Source: Cyanobacteria bacterium UBA8156 (lineage in GTDB: Bacteria > Cyanobacteriota > Cyanobacteriia > Pseudanabaenales > Pseudanabaenaceae). From it: a stretch of DNA of 10,729 nt. The translations under genes and the position numbers were made by a program. The notes under the pieces were generated by a model that did no database searches, was not told where the DNA came from, and was given only the letters and a program-made list of their open reading frames with translations. Shown here one piece after another: positions 1 through 7,976 of the stretch. Within the stretch, counting starts at the first letter, position 1; each line of letters opens with the position of its first letter. Where the stretch lies: NCBI GenBank assembly GCA_003456125.1, contig DMPD01000247.1, positions 1 to 10,729 of the forward strand, read 5' to 3'.

Positions 1-179
1 AGGGTACCTCCTATTGTCTGGATAGCCACACGCCCGAGTTTGCCCAAGTGGAGTTTGTCCCGTTCGCCGAAGCCGTGCGCCGGGTGGTAGCCTTCAAACA
101 ACCGATCTACGAAACCTTGCACCGGTTTTTCGAACCCGTGATGGCGGAAGCGGTACGCCAGAGCAGCGGAAAACTTTAG
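1..179 (+). CDS. C-terminal fragment of an unrecognised protein
   Basis: An open frame enters from the left edge (first full codon at 3) and ends at TAG 177-179, leaving 58 residues. The fragment is not low-complexity: it has an aromatic-rich stretch (SYCLDSHTPEF, then VEFVPFAEAVRRVV) and a helical end with ETLHRFFEPVM and a polar tail ending in SSGKL. Codon use matches the neighbours (G/C-ending third positions). No membrane segment or catalytic motif is visible in this part. It lies on the same strand as the kinase gene 107 bases downstream. I do not recognise the family, and the missing N-terminal part would be needed to name it. Confidence 0.6.
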   Translation, partial: GTSYCLDSHTPEFAQVEFVPFAEAVRRVVAFKQPIYETLHRFFEPVMAEAVRQSSGKL

Positions 180-213
180 AATGATATTGATAGAACAGGA
201 CTTGGGGGAAATT

Positions 214-252
214 CTGGGGCAGGCAAAAACAAAGTTCAAGGCCCCTGCCCAG
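214..252. other. Imperfect inverted repeat in the intergenic region before the kinase gene
   Basis: Bases 214-223 (CTGGGGCAGG) can pair with 244-252 (CCTGCCCAG), giving nine base pairs with one bulged G at 216 and a 20-base loop. No T-run follows on the plus strand, so it is a poor intrinsic terminator for the upstream gene. It could be an mRNA leader structure or chance pairing in GC-rich DNA. The rest of the 180-286 gap holds only a weak -35-like TTGATA (187-192) without a convincing -10. Confidence 0.25.
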
Positions 253-270
253 GTTTGGCAAAACGTCCCC

Positions 271-276
271 AGAGGA
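271..276 (+). promoter_or_regulatory. Ribosome binding site of the kinase gene
   Basis: AGAGGA lies ten bases before the ATG at 287. It fixes that ATG as the start, and the protein from it begins directly at the usual N-terminus of a GAF domain. Most other genes in this window lack a clear Shine-Dalgarno sequence. Confidence 0.6.
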
Positions 277-286
277 ATCCCGGACG

Positions 287-3200
287 ATGAACGCACCCCT
301 GCCCACTAACGAAGCCATTCGGTTGATTGCCCTCAAGCAATGCAACGTCCTGGACACGCCCCCCGAACCCGAATTTGATGAGTTGGTACAGGTGGCCGCT
401 GTCCTCTGCGAAGTGCCGGTGGTATTGATCGGCTTGATAGATCAAAATCGGCAGTGGTTCAAAGCCAAAGTGGGCATGGCGGTGCCGGAGACCCCCCGGG
501 ATATGGCCTTCTGTGCCCATGCCATTTTGCAGAGCGATGTGCTGGTGGTGGAAGATGCCACCCAAGACCCACGATTTACCGACAATCCTTTGGTGACCGG
601 GGAGCCCTACATCCGATTTTACGCGGGCGTGCCCCTGACCACCCACGATGGGCTCAACTTGGGGACCCTGTGTGTCATCGATTTTGTGCCCCGCACCCTA
701 GAGCCGGAGCGCTTGGCGGGTTTGCGGGCTTTGGCCAGACAAGTTACCCGGCGGCTGGAAGACCGTCGTCGTCAGTCTGCACCCGCCCCAGTGCCCCCTC
801 CGCCCGTGCGCCTCAATCAGTGGTCAATCCTGGCTTTGACCGTAACCACCCTGCTGGTTGGGGTTTTGGCCGTGGGTGCCTACAAACACCGGCAAGATGT
901 GCAGCAGTTGGGGGAGCGGCTGATCGAAAGAGAAGATCGCTATGTGCGGCGGAAGGAATTGTTTGAATCCTTGACCCTGCTTGCAACCCTGCGCGATCGC
1001 CTGCGGGTGAGCCGCGAGGAGACGGATTTGAATCGGTATGTGGCCACAGCCCAAACCATTCGCCAAGAAATTGCCCCCGATCCGGCACAGGGGCCCATTA
1101 ACCAAGCGTTGCATAACGAGTTAACCTTGGCCGAGGCCGCCGCGCGTTTGCAGAGGGAAGGCGACGTCGAAGCTGCTTTTGCCCGGATGGAGACCGTGCG
1201 GCCTCGGGTCAACCCCGATCTGGAGCTAGCCGCCATCTTGGCCCAAAGCCAACAGCGGCAAGTAATGCTGCAAGACAACACCCGCCGCTGGCGGGAACTG
1301 AGTCGTCGGCAACTGGGTAACCTGGTGGTCACCTTGGGCTTGAGTTTGGTTGCTTTGGCCGGATTGTCTTGGGTCTTGTACCGGGAAAGCCAATTGCGGC
1401 AGCAGGTGGGGCGCGCCCTGCAGCGGGAGCAAGATTTGAATGCCACCCTGTTGGAGTATGCGGCTTTTTTGGCGATCGCCCTCGATCGCGAAGGGCGGGT
1501 GTTGCGCTGGAACCGCCAATGCGAACTGCTGACGGGCTACACCTTTGAAGAAATGCGCGATCGCCCCCTGTGGGAATTGCCCGTGACCATTGACCCCACC
1601 GCCGCCTCCCGTTTAGCCGATCGCTCCCGGGACGGGCTGCCCTACGAAACCACCTTTGCGGTCCGGGACGGCAACCAGCGTACCGTCCTGTGGACTTGGC
1701 AGACCCTGCGGGATGCCAAGGGGGCGATCGTCTATTTTCTGTTAACCGGCACCGACATCACCGCCCAGCAGCAACTCGAAGCCGAGCGCCAACAGTTTGT
1801 GTCGTTGGTACAGCGCAGCAGCGACGTGGTGGCGCTGACCAACCGCAGCGGTCAACTGCTCTTTTTGAACGATGCCGGTCGCCAGTTGCTAGGTTTTGCC
1901 GCTACCGACCCCCTCCCCAAGCGGTTGGTAGAGTTGTACGAAGCGTCTGCCCAAAGTTCTCTGCAAGAGAGCATCTTGCCCCAGGTCGCTACTTGCCAAC
2001 CCTGGAGCGGAATGCTGCCACTCAAGGAGCAGCAGCACCAAGAAGCGATTGAAACCTGGCAATCTCTGGTGTGTTTGGAAAACGGCAACCTTGCCCTCGT
2101 GGCCCGAGACGTGCGGGCCGAGCGGCAAGCCTTGGAAAACCTGCGGCAGCAAAATTGGCGCAGCCTGTTGCTCACCACCATCACCGAGCGGATTCGGGAA
2201 ACCCTGGAGCCAAACATTATTTTGGACACCGCCGTGGGGGAAATTCTGAATTTTTTCCAATTGGATCGGGCATTGGTCTATCGGGCCGAAGAGCCCCACT
2301 GCGGCGATGTTATTGCTGTGGCCACCGCCCCCAGCTACGAATTGCCCGTGGGCTTTACCTATCGAGACAACGTACCCGATCGCCCGCAGCTTCTGCACAA
2401 AGTTGCCATGGACGATCGCCAGACGGAGGATTTGGCGCCGGCAGCGCGCGCCTTTTTGGCAAAGTGGCAGGTGTGTTCCAGCGTGGGCGTGCCCATTTGG
2501 CAACGGGATCGCCTGTGGGGGCGGTTGGTGGTGCACCAATGCCGCGAGCCTCGGCACTGGCGGCAGGCAGAAATTGACTTACTGGGGCAAGTAGCCGATT
2601 GTCTAGGCTCGGCATTGTATCAAGCCAGCTTGTTGGCTCGGGAGAAAACCCAAACCCAGGCCTTGGCGGTGCAAAACCAGGAATTGAAGCAAGCGCGGCA
2701 GGCGGCCGAAACCGCTACCCAGATGAAAGCCGCTTTTTTGGCCACCATGAGCCACGAAATTCGTACCCCCATGAATGCAGTATTGGGGATGGCCGGGTTG
2801 CTGTTGGACACCGATCTCACTCTCGAGCAACGGGATTTTGTCGAGACCATTCGCCTCAGCGGCGAAAATTTGCTGGGACTCATCAACGAGATTCTGGATT
2901 TTTCCAAACTCGAAGCCCAGGAAATGAAACTGGAAACCGTGGGTTTCGATGTGCTGGAACTAGTGGAGGAAACCGTCGAACTGTTGGCCCACCAGGCTCA
3001 GCAGAAGGGATTGGAGATCACGGGCTATGTGGAGCGATCGGTGCCCTGGGGGATGCGGGGAGATCACGGGCGGTTGCGGCAAGTTCTCACCAATCTGTTG
3101 GGCAATGCCATCAAATTTACCCAGCACGGTGAAGTGCAAGTGAACGTCCGGCCCCTCGAACTCCAGCCGGAGCGGGTGGTGTTGCGGTTTGAAGTGCAGG

Positions 3201-4459
3201 ATACCGGCATTGGCATCCCCACCGAAGTGCAGGGGAAATTGTTTCAGCCCTTTATCCAGGCCGATGCTTCCACCAGCCGCAAATACGGGGGCACCGGGTT
3301 GGGTTTGGCCATTTGCCGGCAAATCGTCGAACTCATGGGGGGCGGCATTGGTGTGAAAAGCACCCCAGGAATCGGCTCTTGTTTTTACTTCACGGTGCCT
3401 TTGGCTCGACAGGCCAACCCAGAGCCCCAGTTGCCTCCCCCCCAACTCTCGGCAGTCTTGGTGGCCCTGCCGCCGTCGGCAACCCGCACGGTGTTGGGCC
3501 GTTGGTTCGACCGCTGGCAGATCCCCTACACGGTGGTTGAGGAAGTCACGGCGGCGATCGCCCGGTTGGCGGATGCTCCTTGGCAGCGGGTGTTTTGGGA
3601 AGGGTCTTGGCCCTTCGAGGAGGCGGTATGGGCATGGTGTCGCGAACAACAACTGCCGGTGGTGATGGTGATTCCCCAGGCGGAACGGGTGAGGCAGCGG
3701 CGGGAGGGGGTTCAGTATTTGCCGAAACCGATTCGGATGCGGCAGTTGCTGGAGTGTTTAACCGAAGGGATGCCGCCGATGATGCCGGCCGCCAAAGGCA
3801 TTGGCAACGGTCGGCTACGGATTTTGGTGGCAGAAGATAGCCCCACCAACCAAAAGGTGATTTTGCGGCAATTGAGCAAGTTGGGCCACCGGGCCGACGC
3901 GGTCAGCAACGGCTTCGAGGCGATCGCCGCGGTGCAGGCGGTGCCCTACGATGTGGTGTTGATGGATTGCCAAATGCCGGAACTCGACGGTTACGATGCC
4001 ACGGCTCGCATTCGGCAACTGCCACCCCCGGCCGGCACTCTGCCCATCATCGCCCTGACGGCCAATGCCTCGGTGGAAGATCGAGCCCGCTGCTTGGCCG
4101 TGGGCATGAACGATTACCAGAGCAAGCCGGTTCGTTTGGAAGAATTGCAAGTTTGTCTGCAAACCTGGCAAGAAAAGTTGTTCGGAGTGGCAGCTCCGGC
4201 GGCGTTGCGCTGGTCGCCGACCGCTACCCACGAGCACTTGGCCAAGTTTTGCCAGGCTTTGGCGGCGTTGGATTACGAGCAAGCCGCCACCGAAGCCAGC
4301 CTGCTGATTGAGATCGCCCAACACCAAAATTGGCTGGACTTGGAGGTATCGGCCCGAATGTTGCACCAGGCCAGCACCCGTCAAGATGCCGAAGGGTTGA
4401 TGTTGGTGTTGGCGCGGGTGGCCGATCTCTTGGCCACGGCTCCAACTGGGGTATCCTGA
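287..4459 (+). CDS. Membrane-anchored GAF/PAS hybrid sensor histidine kinase with pseudo-receiver and receiver
   Basis: This is a 1390-residue hybrid sensor kinase. Domains in order: GAF (about 10-158); proline-rich linker (164-174); membrane helix (178-199); helical, probably periplasmic segment (200-340); membrane helix (343-365); PAS with PAC (385-495); PAS (502-610); GAF (625-780) without an obvious Cys-His bilin motif; coiled coil (780-815); HisKA with phospho-acceptor H823 in SHEIRTP; HATPase with N box N936-N940, DTGIGI (972-977), FQPF (986-989) and GGTGLGLAI (1001-1009); degenerate receiver (1054-1160); intact receiver (1176-1298) with E1183/D1184, D1227, T1258 and K1280; helical Hpt-like tail (1310-1385) without the HxxKG motif. 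By family knowledge it autophosphorylates on H823 and transfers to D1227. The signal is unknown. It heads the gene run up to 7952 and stops 24 bases before the next ATG, in the same frame. Confidence 0.95.
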   Translation: MNAPLPTNEAIRLIALKQCNVLDTPPEPEFDELVQVAAVLCEVPVVLIGLIDQNRQWFKAKVGMAVPETPRDMAFCAHAILQSDVLVVEDATQDPRFTDNPLVTGEPYIRFYAGVPLTTHDGLNLGTLCVIDFVPRTLEPERLAGLRALARQVTRRLEDRRRQSAPAPVPPPPVRLNQWSILALTVTTLLVGVLAVGAYKHRQDVQQLGERLIEREDRYVRRKELFESLTLLATLRDRLRVSREETDLNRYVATAQTIRQEIAPDPAQGPINQALHNELTLAEAAARLQREGDVEAAFARMETVRPRVNPDLELAAILAQSQQRQVMLQDNTRRWRELSRRQLGNLVVTLGLSLVALAGLSWVLYRESQLRQQVGRALQREQDLNATLLEYAAFLAIALDREGRVLRWNRQCELLTGYTFEEMRDRPLWELPVTIDPTAASRLADRSRDGLPYETTFAVRDGNQRTVLWTWQTLRDAKGAIVYFLLTGTDITAQQQLEAERQQFVSLVQRSSDVVALTNRSGQLLFLNDAGRQLLGFAATDPLPKRLVELYEASAQSSLQESILPQVATCQPWSGMLPLKEQQHQEAIETWQSLVCLENGNLALVARDVRAERQALENLRQQNWRSLLLTTITERIRETLEPNIILDTAVGEILNFFQLDRALVYRAEEPHCGDVIAVATAPSYELPVGFTYRDNVPDRPQLLHKVAMDDRQTEDLAPAARAFLAKWQVCSSVGVPIWQRDRLWGRLVVHQCREPRHWRQAEIDLLGQVADCLGSALYQASLLAREKTQTQALAVQNQELKQARQAAETATQMKAAFLATMSHEIRTPMNAVLGMAGLLLDTDLTLEQRDFVETIRLSGENLLGLINEILDFSKLEAQEMKLETVGFDVLELVEETVELLAHQAQQKGLEITGYVERSVPWGMRGDHGRLRQVLTNLLGNAIKFTQHGEVQVNVRPLELQPERVVLRFEVQDTGIGIPTEVQGKLFQPFIQADASTSRKYGGTGLGLAICRQIVELMGGGIGVKSTPGIGSCFYFTVPLARQANPEPQLPPPQLSAVLVALPPSATRTVLGRWFDRWQIPYTVVEEVTAAIARLADAPWQRVFWEGSWPFEEAVWAWCREQQLPVVMVIPQAERVRQRREGVQYLPKPIRMRQLLECLTEGMPPMMPAAKGIGNGRLRILVAEDSPTNQKVILRQLSKLGHRADAVSNGFEAIAAVQAVPYDVVLMDCQMPELDGYDATARIRQLPPPAGTLPIIALTANASVEDRARCLAVGMNDYQSKPVRLEELQVCLQTWQEKLFGVAAPAALRWSPTATHEHLAKFCQALAALDYEQAATEASLLIEIAQHQNWLDLEVSARMLHQASTRQDAEGLMLVLARVADLLATAPTGVS

Positions 4460-4483
4460 GGGCGGTTTGCATTTGGGTTGACC

Positions 4484-4969
4484 ATGCCGCAGTACGCCAT
4501 TCCCCAGAGTCCCGAAACGATTTTTACGGTATCCGGCAAAGATTCCCCGAAGGCACGGGAAAAAGCCATGGCCCTTGTGGAAGAGGCGATCGCCGCCGGC
4601 ACCCTGGAGGCCGAATTGCTGGATGGATTTGGGCCCGATCGCCTGGTGGTCGTCGAACCCACAGCCCTCGGCGAAAACCCAGCCGATCCGGAGTCTGGGG
4701 ATGAAATCGGGCCGGCGGTGCAAGTGTTGGCGAATTTTGCTTCGTTGCGCCTAAAACATCAGGAACTGCGGGAAGAAGCGCAGAAAATCCGGCACCAATT
4801 GGACACCCTCTTTGGCGAAGCCCCCGTCACCGAAGAGGAGGTGGCCGCCCTGAAAAAAGGATTTAAGGTGTTGGAAGCCTTTGCCCAAATCAACCGTCGG
4901 TACGGTTTGGCCCGCCAAGAAGCCGAAGCCGCCCGCCAAATTTTGGATCGGGCCTTGCAAGAATCCTGA
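4484..4969 (+). CDS. Conserved-looking coiled-coil protein of unknown function, 161 aa
   Basis: I do not recognise a named family. The protein is soluble, acidic and mostly helical, with no signal peptide or membrane segment. Residues 1-60 look like a small folded part (ETIFTVSGKD, then AELLDGFGPDRLVVVEP). A short acidic linker follows (62-75), then two heptad-like helices (about 83-112 and 116-160) rich in E, K, R, A and L, which suggest a coiled coil and oligomerisation. I chose ATG 4484; a TTG at 4478 would add two residues. No strong Shine-Dalgarno sequence is present (GAGGG overlaps the kinase stop, too far upstream). It lies 24 bases after the kinase, so co-transcription is likely. It might be a small partner of the kinase or of psb32, but nothing in the sequence shows this. 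Confidence 0.85.
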   Translation: MPQYAIPQSPETIFTVSGKDSPKAREKAMALVEEAIAAGTLEAELLDGFGPDRLVVVEPTALGENPADPESGDEIGPAVQVLANFASLRLKHQELREEAQKIRHQLDTLFGEAPVTEEEVAALKKGFKVLEAFAQINRRYGLARQEAEAARQILDRALQES

Positions 4970-4983
4970 TCGCTATCAATAAT
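4955..4983 (+). promoter_or_regulatory. Candidate sigma-70-type promoter before psb32
   Basis: A -35 like TTGCAA (4955-4960, 4 of 6 to consensus) and a -10 AATAAT (4978-4983, 5 of 6) are separated by exactly 17 bases. Transcription would start near 4990, downstream of the ATG at 4982 and about 22 bases before the ATG at 5012. The site begins inside the end of the preceding gene. It would let psb32 and the two genes after it be expressed without the kinase. Confidence 0.4.
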
Positions 4984-5011
4984 GGAAAACACCGTCACCC
5001 TTGGCTGTGTC

Positions 5012-5713
5012 ATGAAGGATTTTGGTTTGTGGTTGCGCAGGAGCCTGGCCCCGTTGGTGGTTATGTTGGCCCTGGTCTGGAGCTTGGGCCTGGGCAGCGC
5101 GGCGATCGCCATGGAGCCGGCCGATGTACCGTCTTTGACGGACATTGGGGAGCAGGTCTGGGTCATTGACTTGGCGGATGCCCTCAGCCCTGCCACCGAA
5201 ACCGAATTGGACCGAACGTTGTCAACGTTGGCTCAAGAGACCGGCAAAGAAGTGCGGTTGCTGGCGGTGCAACGGATTGACTTTGGCCAGTCAGCCCAGG
5301 ATTTTGCCCAAGAGGTGTTTGGGGCTTGGTTCCCCACAGCCGACCAACAGCGCGATCGCCTGTTGTTGCTCTTGGCGACCGAGGACTACCGCACGGCCTT
5401 GGTCGGTGGCGACAACTTGCAAACCGTGTTGCCACAGGCGACCCAAGCCAGCATCGCCCAAGAAACGGTGTTGCCGCCGGCCCAAAAGTCCCAATTCAAC
5501 CGGGCCGCATTGGATGGACTGGCGCGGCTGGAGGCGATTCTGCGGGGGAATCCCGATCCGGGGCCGCCGGTGGTGGTGGAAGCACCCGAAGTGGACAACA
5601 CGCCCCCCAAACCGGAAAATCCGCTGAATACCGGCTTGATTGTCTTGGCGGTGTTGGTGGTGGCGACGGTGGTGCCGATGGTGACCTATTACGGCACCCA
5701 GCCCCGCGATTGA
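5012..5713 (+). CDS. psb32: Psb32-like TPM-domain photosystem II repair protein
   Basis: From ATG 5012 the protein has 233 residues. It shows an N-terminal signal peptide (basic KDFGLWLRR, hydrophobic core to about residue 28, likely cleavage after AIA at 31-33), a TPM domain (about 38-180), a proline-rich linker (182-204) and a C-terminal membrane helix (206-223) with a short tail. The TPM wording is typical: VWVIDLADALSP, then RDRLLLLLATEDYRTALVGG. Psb32 and its plant relative TLP18.3 are lumen-side thylakoid proteins that help photosystem II repair after light damage. An in-frame ATG at 4982 would add ten residues, but it overlaps a good -10 element and gives a worse signal peptide, so I prefer 5012. 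Its stop TGA overlaps the next start by one base. Other TPM proteins share this layout, so the exact name is likely rather than certain. Confidence 0.8.
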   Translation: MKDFGLWLRRSLAPLVVMLALVWSLGLGSAAIAMEPADVPSLTDIGEQVWVIDLADALSPATETELDRTLSTLAQETGKEVRLLAVQRIDFGQSAQDFAQEVFGAWFPTADQQRDRLLLLLATEDYRTALVGGDNLQTVLPQATQASIAQETVLPPAQKSQFNRAALDGLARLEAILRGNPDPGPPVVVEAPEVDNTPPKPENPLNTGLIVLAVLVVATVVPMVTYYGTQPRD

Positions 5714-6339
5714 TGGCCACCATTCTGCGGGATTGGAGTTATCGGTATCCTTGGCTGTACGGGGGCATTTCCCAGGTAGCCGCGCTGACGGTGGGGGGAG
5801 AACCCCGCTTCCGCCGGTTGTTGTTGCAGGATTTGCCGTTGACGGGGGCCCGCGTCCTCGACCTGTGTTGCGGGGGCGGCGACGTGACCCGCTATTTGGT
5901 CGCGGCCCAGCCCCAAACCTTGGTGGGGGTGGATGCCTCGCCCAAGGCGATCGCCCGCTTGGCCCGCAACGTACCGACCGCAGAGGGGGTTTGCGCCTTT
6001 GCCGAGGACTTGCCTTTCGCCGCCGCCACGTTTGATGTGGTGGTGTGCAGCACGGCGTTGCACGAAATGACTGCCAGCCAAAGACAGGAAATTTTGACCG
6101 AAGTACAACGGGTGTTGGTGCCGGGGGGCTGGTTCGCCCTGGCGGATTTTCACAAGCCCCGGCAACCCTGGTTTTGGCCCCCCTTAGCCTTGTTTTTGGC
6201 GCTGTTTGAGACGGAAACCGCGTGGGAATTGCTGGCGGTGGACTTGCCGGCAGTTCTGGAGCCCATTGGCTTCCAAAACATCCACCAACGGTTGTATGCC
6301 GGGGGCAGCTTGCAGGTGGTGCGGGCCCAAAAAGCATGA
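5713..6339 (+). CDS. Class I SAM-dependent methyltransferase (UbiE/Methyltransf_11 type)
   Basis: This 208-residue Rossmann-fold methyltransferase has motif I VLDLCCGGGD (48-57) for SAM binding, the acidic residue D74 at the end of strand 2 (VGVDAS), EDLPF (98-102), motif II FDVVVCSTALHEM (107-119) and the post-motif VPGGWFALADF. The segment 145-175 is hydrophobic and aromatic (PWFWPPLALFLALF) and may bind a lipophilic substrate or touch the membrane. The general wording resembles UbiE/MenG-like enzymes, which methylate quinone rings, but the substrate cannot be read from the sequence. The start ATG shares its A with the psb32 stop (TGATG), and the last codon overlaps the next ATG (ATGA). No Shine-Dalgarno sequence is visible, so translation probably depends on coupling. 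The frame stays open upstream inside psb32, but that part lacks family similarity. Confidence 0.88.
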   Translation: MATILRDWSYRYPWLYGGISQVAALTVGGEPRFRRLLLQDLPLTGARVLDLCCGGGDVTRYLVAAQPQTLVGVDASPKAIARLARNVPTAEGVCAFAEDLPFAAATFDVVVCSTALHEMTASQRQEILTEVQRVLVPGGWFALADFHKPRQPWFWPPLALFLALFETETAWELLAVDLPAVLEPIGFQNIHQRLYAGGSLQVVRAQKA

Positions 6340-7952
6340 AGGAATTGCTGCGGGATCGCACGGCGATCGCCCTGCTGGGGTTTGGTCTGCTGTTTCGGGG
6401 ACTGATTGCGGCCCTGTTGCCGGCGGGATTTGACGAAGCCTACTACACGGCGTACGTGCGTTACCCCAATCTTTCTTACTTCGACCATCCGTTGTTGGTG
6501 GGCTGGACGGTAGCGATGGGGGCTTGGTGGCCGGATTTTCCCACGCCGTTTTCGATTCGGTTGGGCAGTTTGGCGCTGTATACGGGCACCTTAATTTTTT
6601 TGTTTTTGACCGCCGATCGCCTGTTTGGTCGGCGTGTGGCCCGCTGGACCGTGGCGATCGCCACGGTTGTCCCCTTCTTTTTGGTGGGGTTCGGGGTTTT
6701 GGTCTTGCCCGACAGCCCGTTGATGTTCTTTTGGAGCGCTTGTTTGTGGGTTTGCGCCCAAGAGTTTTTCGGGGAAGAGACCTACCGGCCGACCAAACGG
6801 GTGGTGGCGATCGGGGCGTTGGTGGGGTTAGCCTGTCTGGGGAAATACCACGGCTTTTTGCTGGGGGCCGGTCTGGTGCTGTTCTGTTTACTGAGCGCCC
6901 CCCACCGGCGGGTTTTCCAGTCCCCGTGGTTGATTGGGGCCGCCGTGGCGTTCGCCGTGGTTTTGGCCCCTTTGCTGATTTGGAACCACCAACACGAATG
7001 GGTCTCCTTTCGGTTTCAGGGGGCGCGGGCCGTACCCGAGGGCGGCTACCGGATCGGTGATTTGCTGCTGACCTTTTTGGTGGGCAATGCCTACTTGTTT
7101 CCCACCTTTGGTTTCCCGCTGTGGTGGACGACCGGCCACCAAACCTGGCGATGGCGGTTGCAGCCGGACGGCCCTCAAATTTTGTGGATCGCCTGCCTCA
7201 GCGTGCCGATTTTCCTGGGATTTACTTTGATGGGGGGCTACCGGCAAATTCTGCCCAGTTGGCCGATGCCGGGATTTTTTACCGCCACCTTGATCTTGGG
7301 TCGCCAAGTAGCCTTGGCAGCGGCGGCCCATCCCCAACGGGTACGGCGGTGGTGGGCGGGTTCCACCGCCGTGGTGGCGCTGCTGTTGACCGTGGCCCTG
7401 CTCCACGTCCGGTTTGGTCTGGTGCAGCTCCTGTGGCCCCCGGCCACCGATCCTTCCACCCAAATGCTGGATGTGGCCCAAATCCGCCAAGCCTTCCGGG
7501 AAGAGCCTTGGGCCCAGGCCCTCCGCAACAGCGATTTTGTGTTTAGCAACAACTTTTTCGTGGCGGGGCAGATGGTGATGGCGTTGCATCCCCTCACGAG
7601 CCAACCCATTACCTGCTTCGACACCGATTTGCGGGGGTTTGCCTATTGGTCGCAGGCTCAAGACTTTGTGGGGAAAACCGGGTTGTACCTCACCACCGCC
7701 CTGTTTGAAAACTTTGATCGGCGGGCGATCGCCGATTTGGGTCGGGACGGCGAACCGGCCCTATCCCAGGAGTTGTTGGTGCAGATGAATGGCGAAACCT
7801 TGCCGGCCGTGCGGGTGTACGAGCGCTTTTTTGAGCGAGTCGAGACGATCGGCGAAATTGGGTTACGGCGGGCCGGAGCCGTGGTGCAAACCGTCAAAGT
7901 GTATCGGGCGATCGGCTTGCAGCGGCCCTATCCCCGTCCCTACGGACTCTAA
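6336..7952 (+). CDS. GT39/ArnT-like polyprenyl-phosphate-dependent membrane glycosyltransferase
   Basis: This 538-residue integral membrane protein has about ten hydrophobic helices (the first at 10-30, the last near 340-360) and a soluble C-terminal region (about 370-538). After helix 1 come D33-E34 in GFDEAYY and FDHPLL (49-54), the acidic pair and His-Pro loop typical of GT39/PMT_2 enzymes. LPDSPLMFFW (124-133), LGKYHG (168-173) and SWPMPGF (308-314) also fit the family. Such enzymes move a sugar from a polyprenyl-phosphate carrier onto lipid or protein on the outer face of the membrane. The acceptor is unknown here; cell-envelope lipid or glycan is most likely. ATG 6336 overlaps the methyltransferase stop by four bases. 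The frame is open 38 codons further upstream, but that stretch is methyltransferase sequence in another frame. It ends 24 bases before the end of the convergent gene, with no terminator hairpin visible. Confidence 0.9.
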   Translation: MKELLRDRTAIALLGFGLLFRGLIAALLPAGFDEAYYTAYVRYPNLSYFDHPLLVGWTVAMGAWWPDFPTPFSIRLGSLALYTGTLIFLFLTADRLFGRRVARWTVAIATVVPFFLVGFGVLVLPDSPLMFFWSACLWVCAQEFFGEETYRPTKRVVAIGALVGLACLGKYHGFLLGAGLVLFCLLSAPHRRVFQSPWLIGAAVAFAVVLAPLLIWNHQHEWVSFRFQGARAVPEGGYRIGDLLLTFLVGNAYLFPTFGFPLWWTTGHQTWRWRLQPDGPQILWIACLSVPIFLGFTLMGGYRQILPSWPMPGFFTATLILGRQVALAAAAHPQRVRRWWAGSTAVVALLLTVALLHVRFGLVQLLWPPATDPSTQMLDVAQIRQAFREEPWAQALRNSDFVFSNNFFVAGQMVMALHPLTSQPITCFDTDLRGFAYWSQAQDFVGKTGLYLTTALFENFDRRAIADLGRDGEPALSQELLVQMNGETLPAVRVYERFFERVETIGEIGLRRAGAVVQTVKVYRAIGLQRPYPRPYGL

Positions 7953-7976
7953 GCGCCATTCCAATACGCTCAGGGG

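Noticed and set aside
187..215. Possible kinase promoter: TTGATA with AATTCT 17 bases downstream
   Set aside because: The -35 matches five of six but the -10 only three of six, too weak to list as a feature.
2153..2626. Bilin-binding (cyanobacteriochrome or phytochrome) GAF in the kinase
   Set aside because: The domain has typical cyanobacterial GAF wording but no Cys-His chromophore motif that I can find at the expected position.
3815..4723. A 302-codon minus-strand frame opposite the kinase end
   Set aside because: It spans the intact receiver coding region and the next gene's start; its product has no family resemblance.
5326..5712. Upstream extension of the methyltransferase frame into psb32
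   Set aside because: The extra 129 residues are low-complexity shadow sequence; the SAM-binding fold begins after the ATG at 5713.
5291..6361. A 356-codon minus-strand frame opposite psb32 and the methyltransferase
   Set aside because: It is Pro/Arg/Ser-rich with no recognisable domain and crosses two well-supported genes, so it is a shadow.
7953..7976. Terminator in the convergent gap after the glycosyltransferase gene
   Set aside because: The 24 bases hold no stem of useful length and no T-run on either strand.
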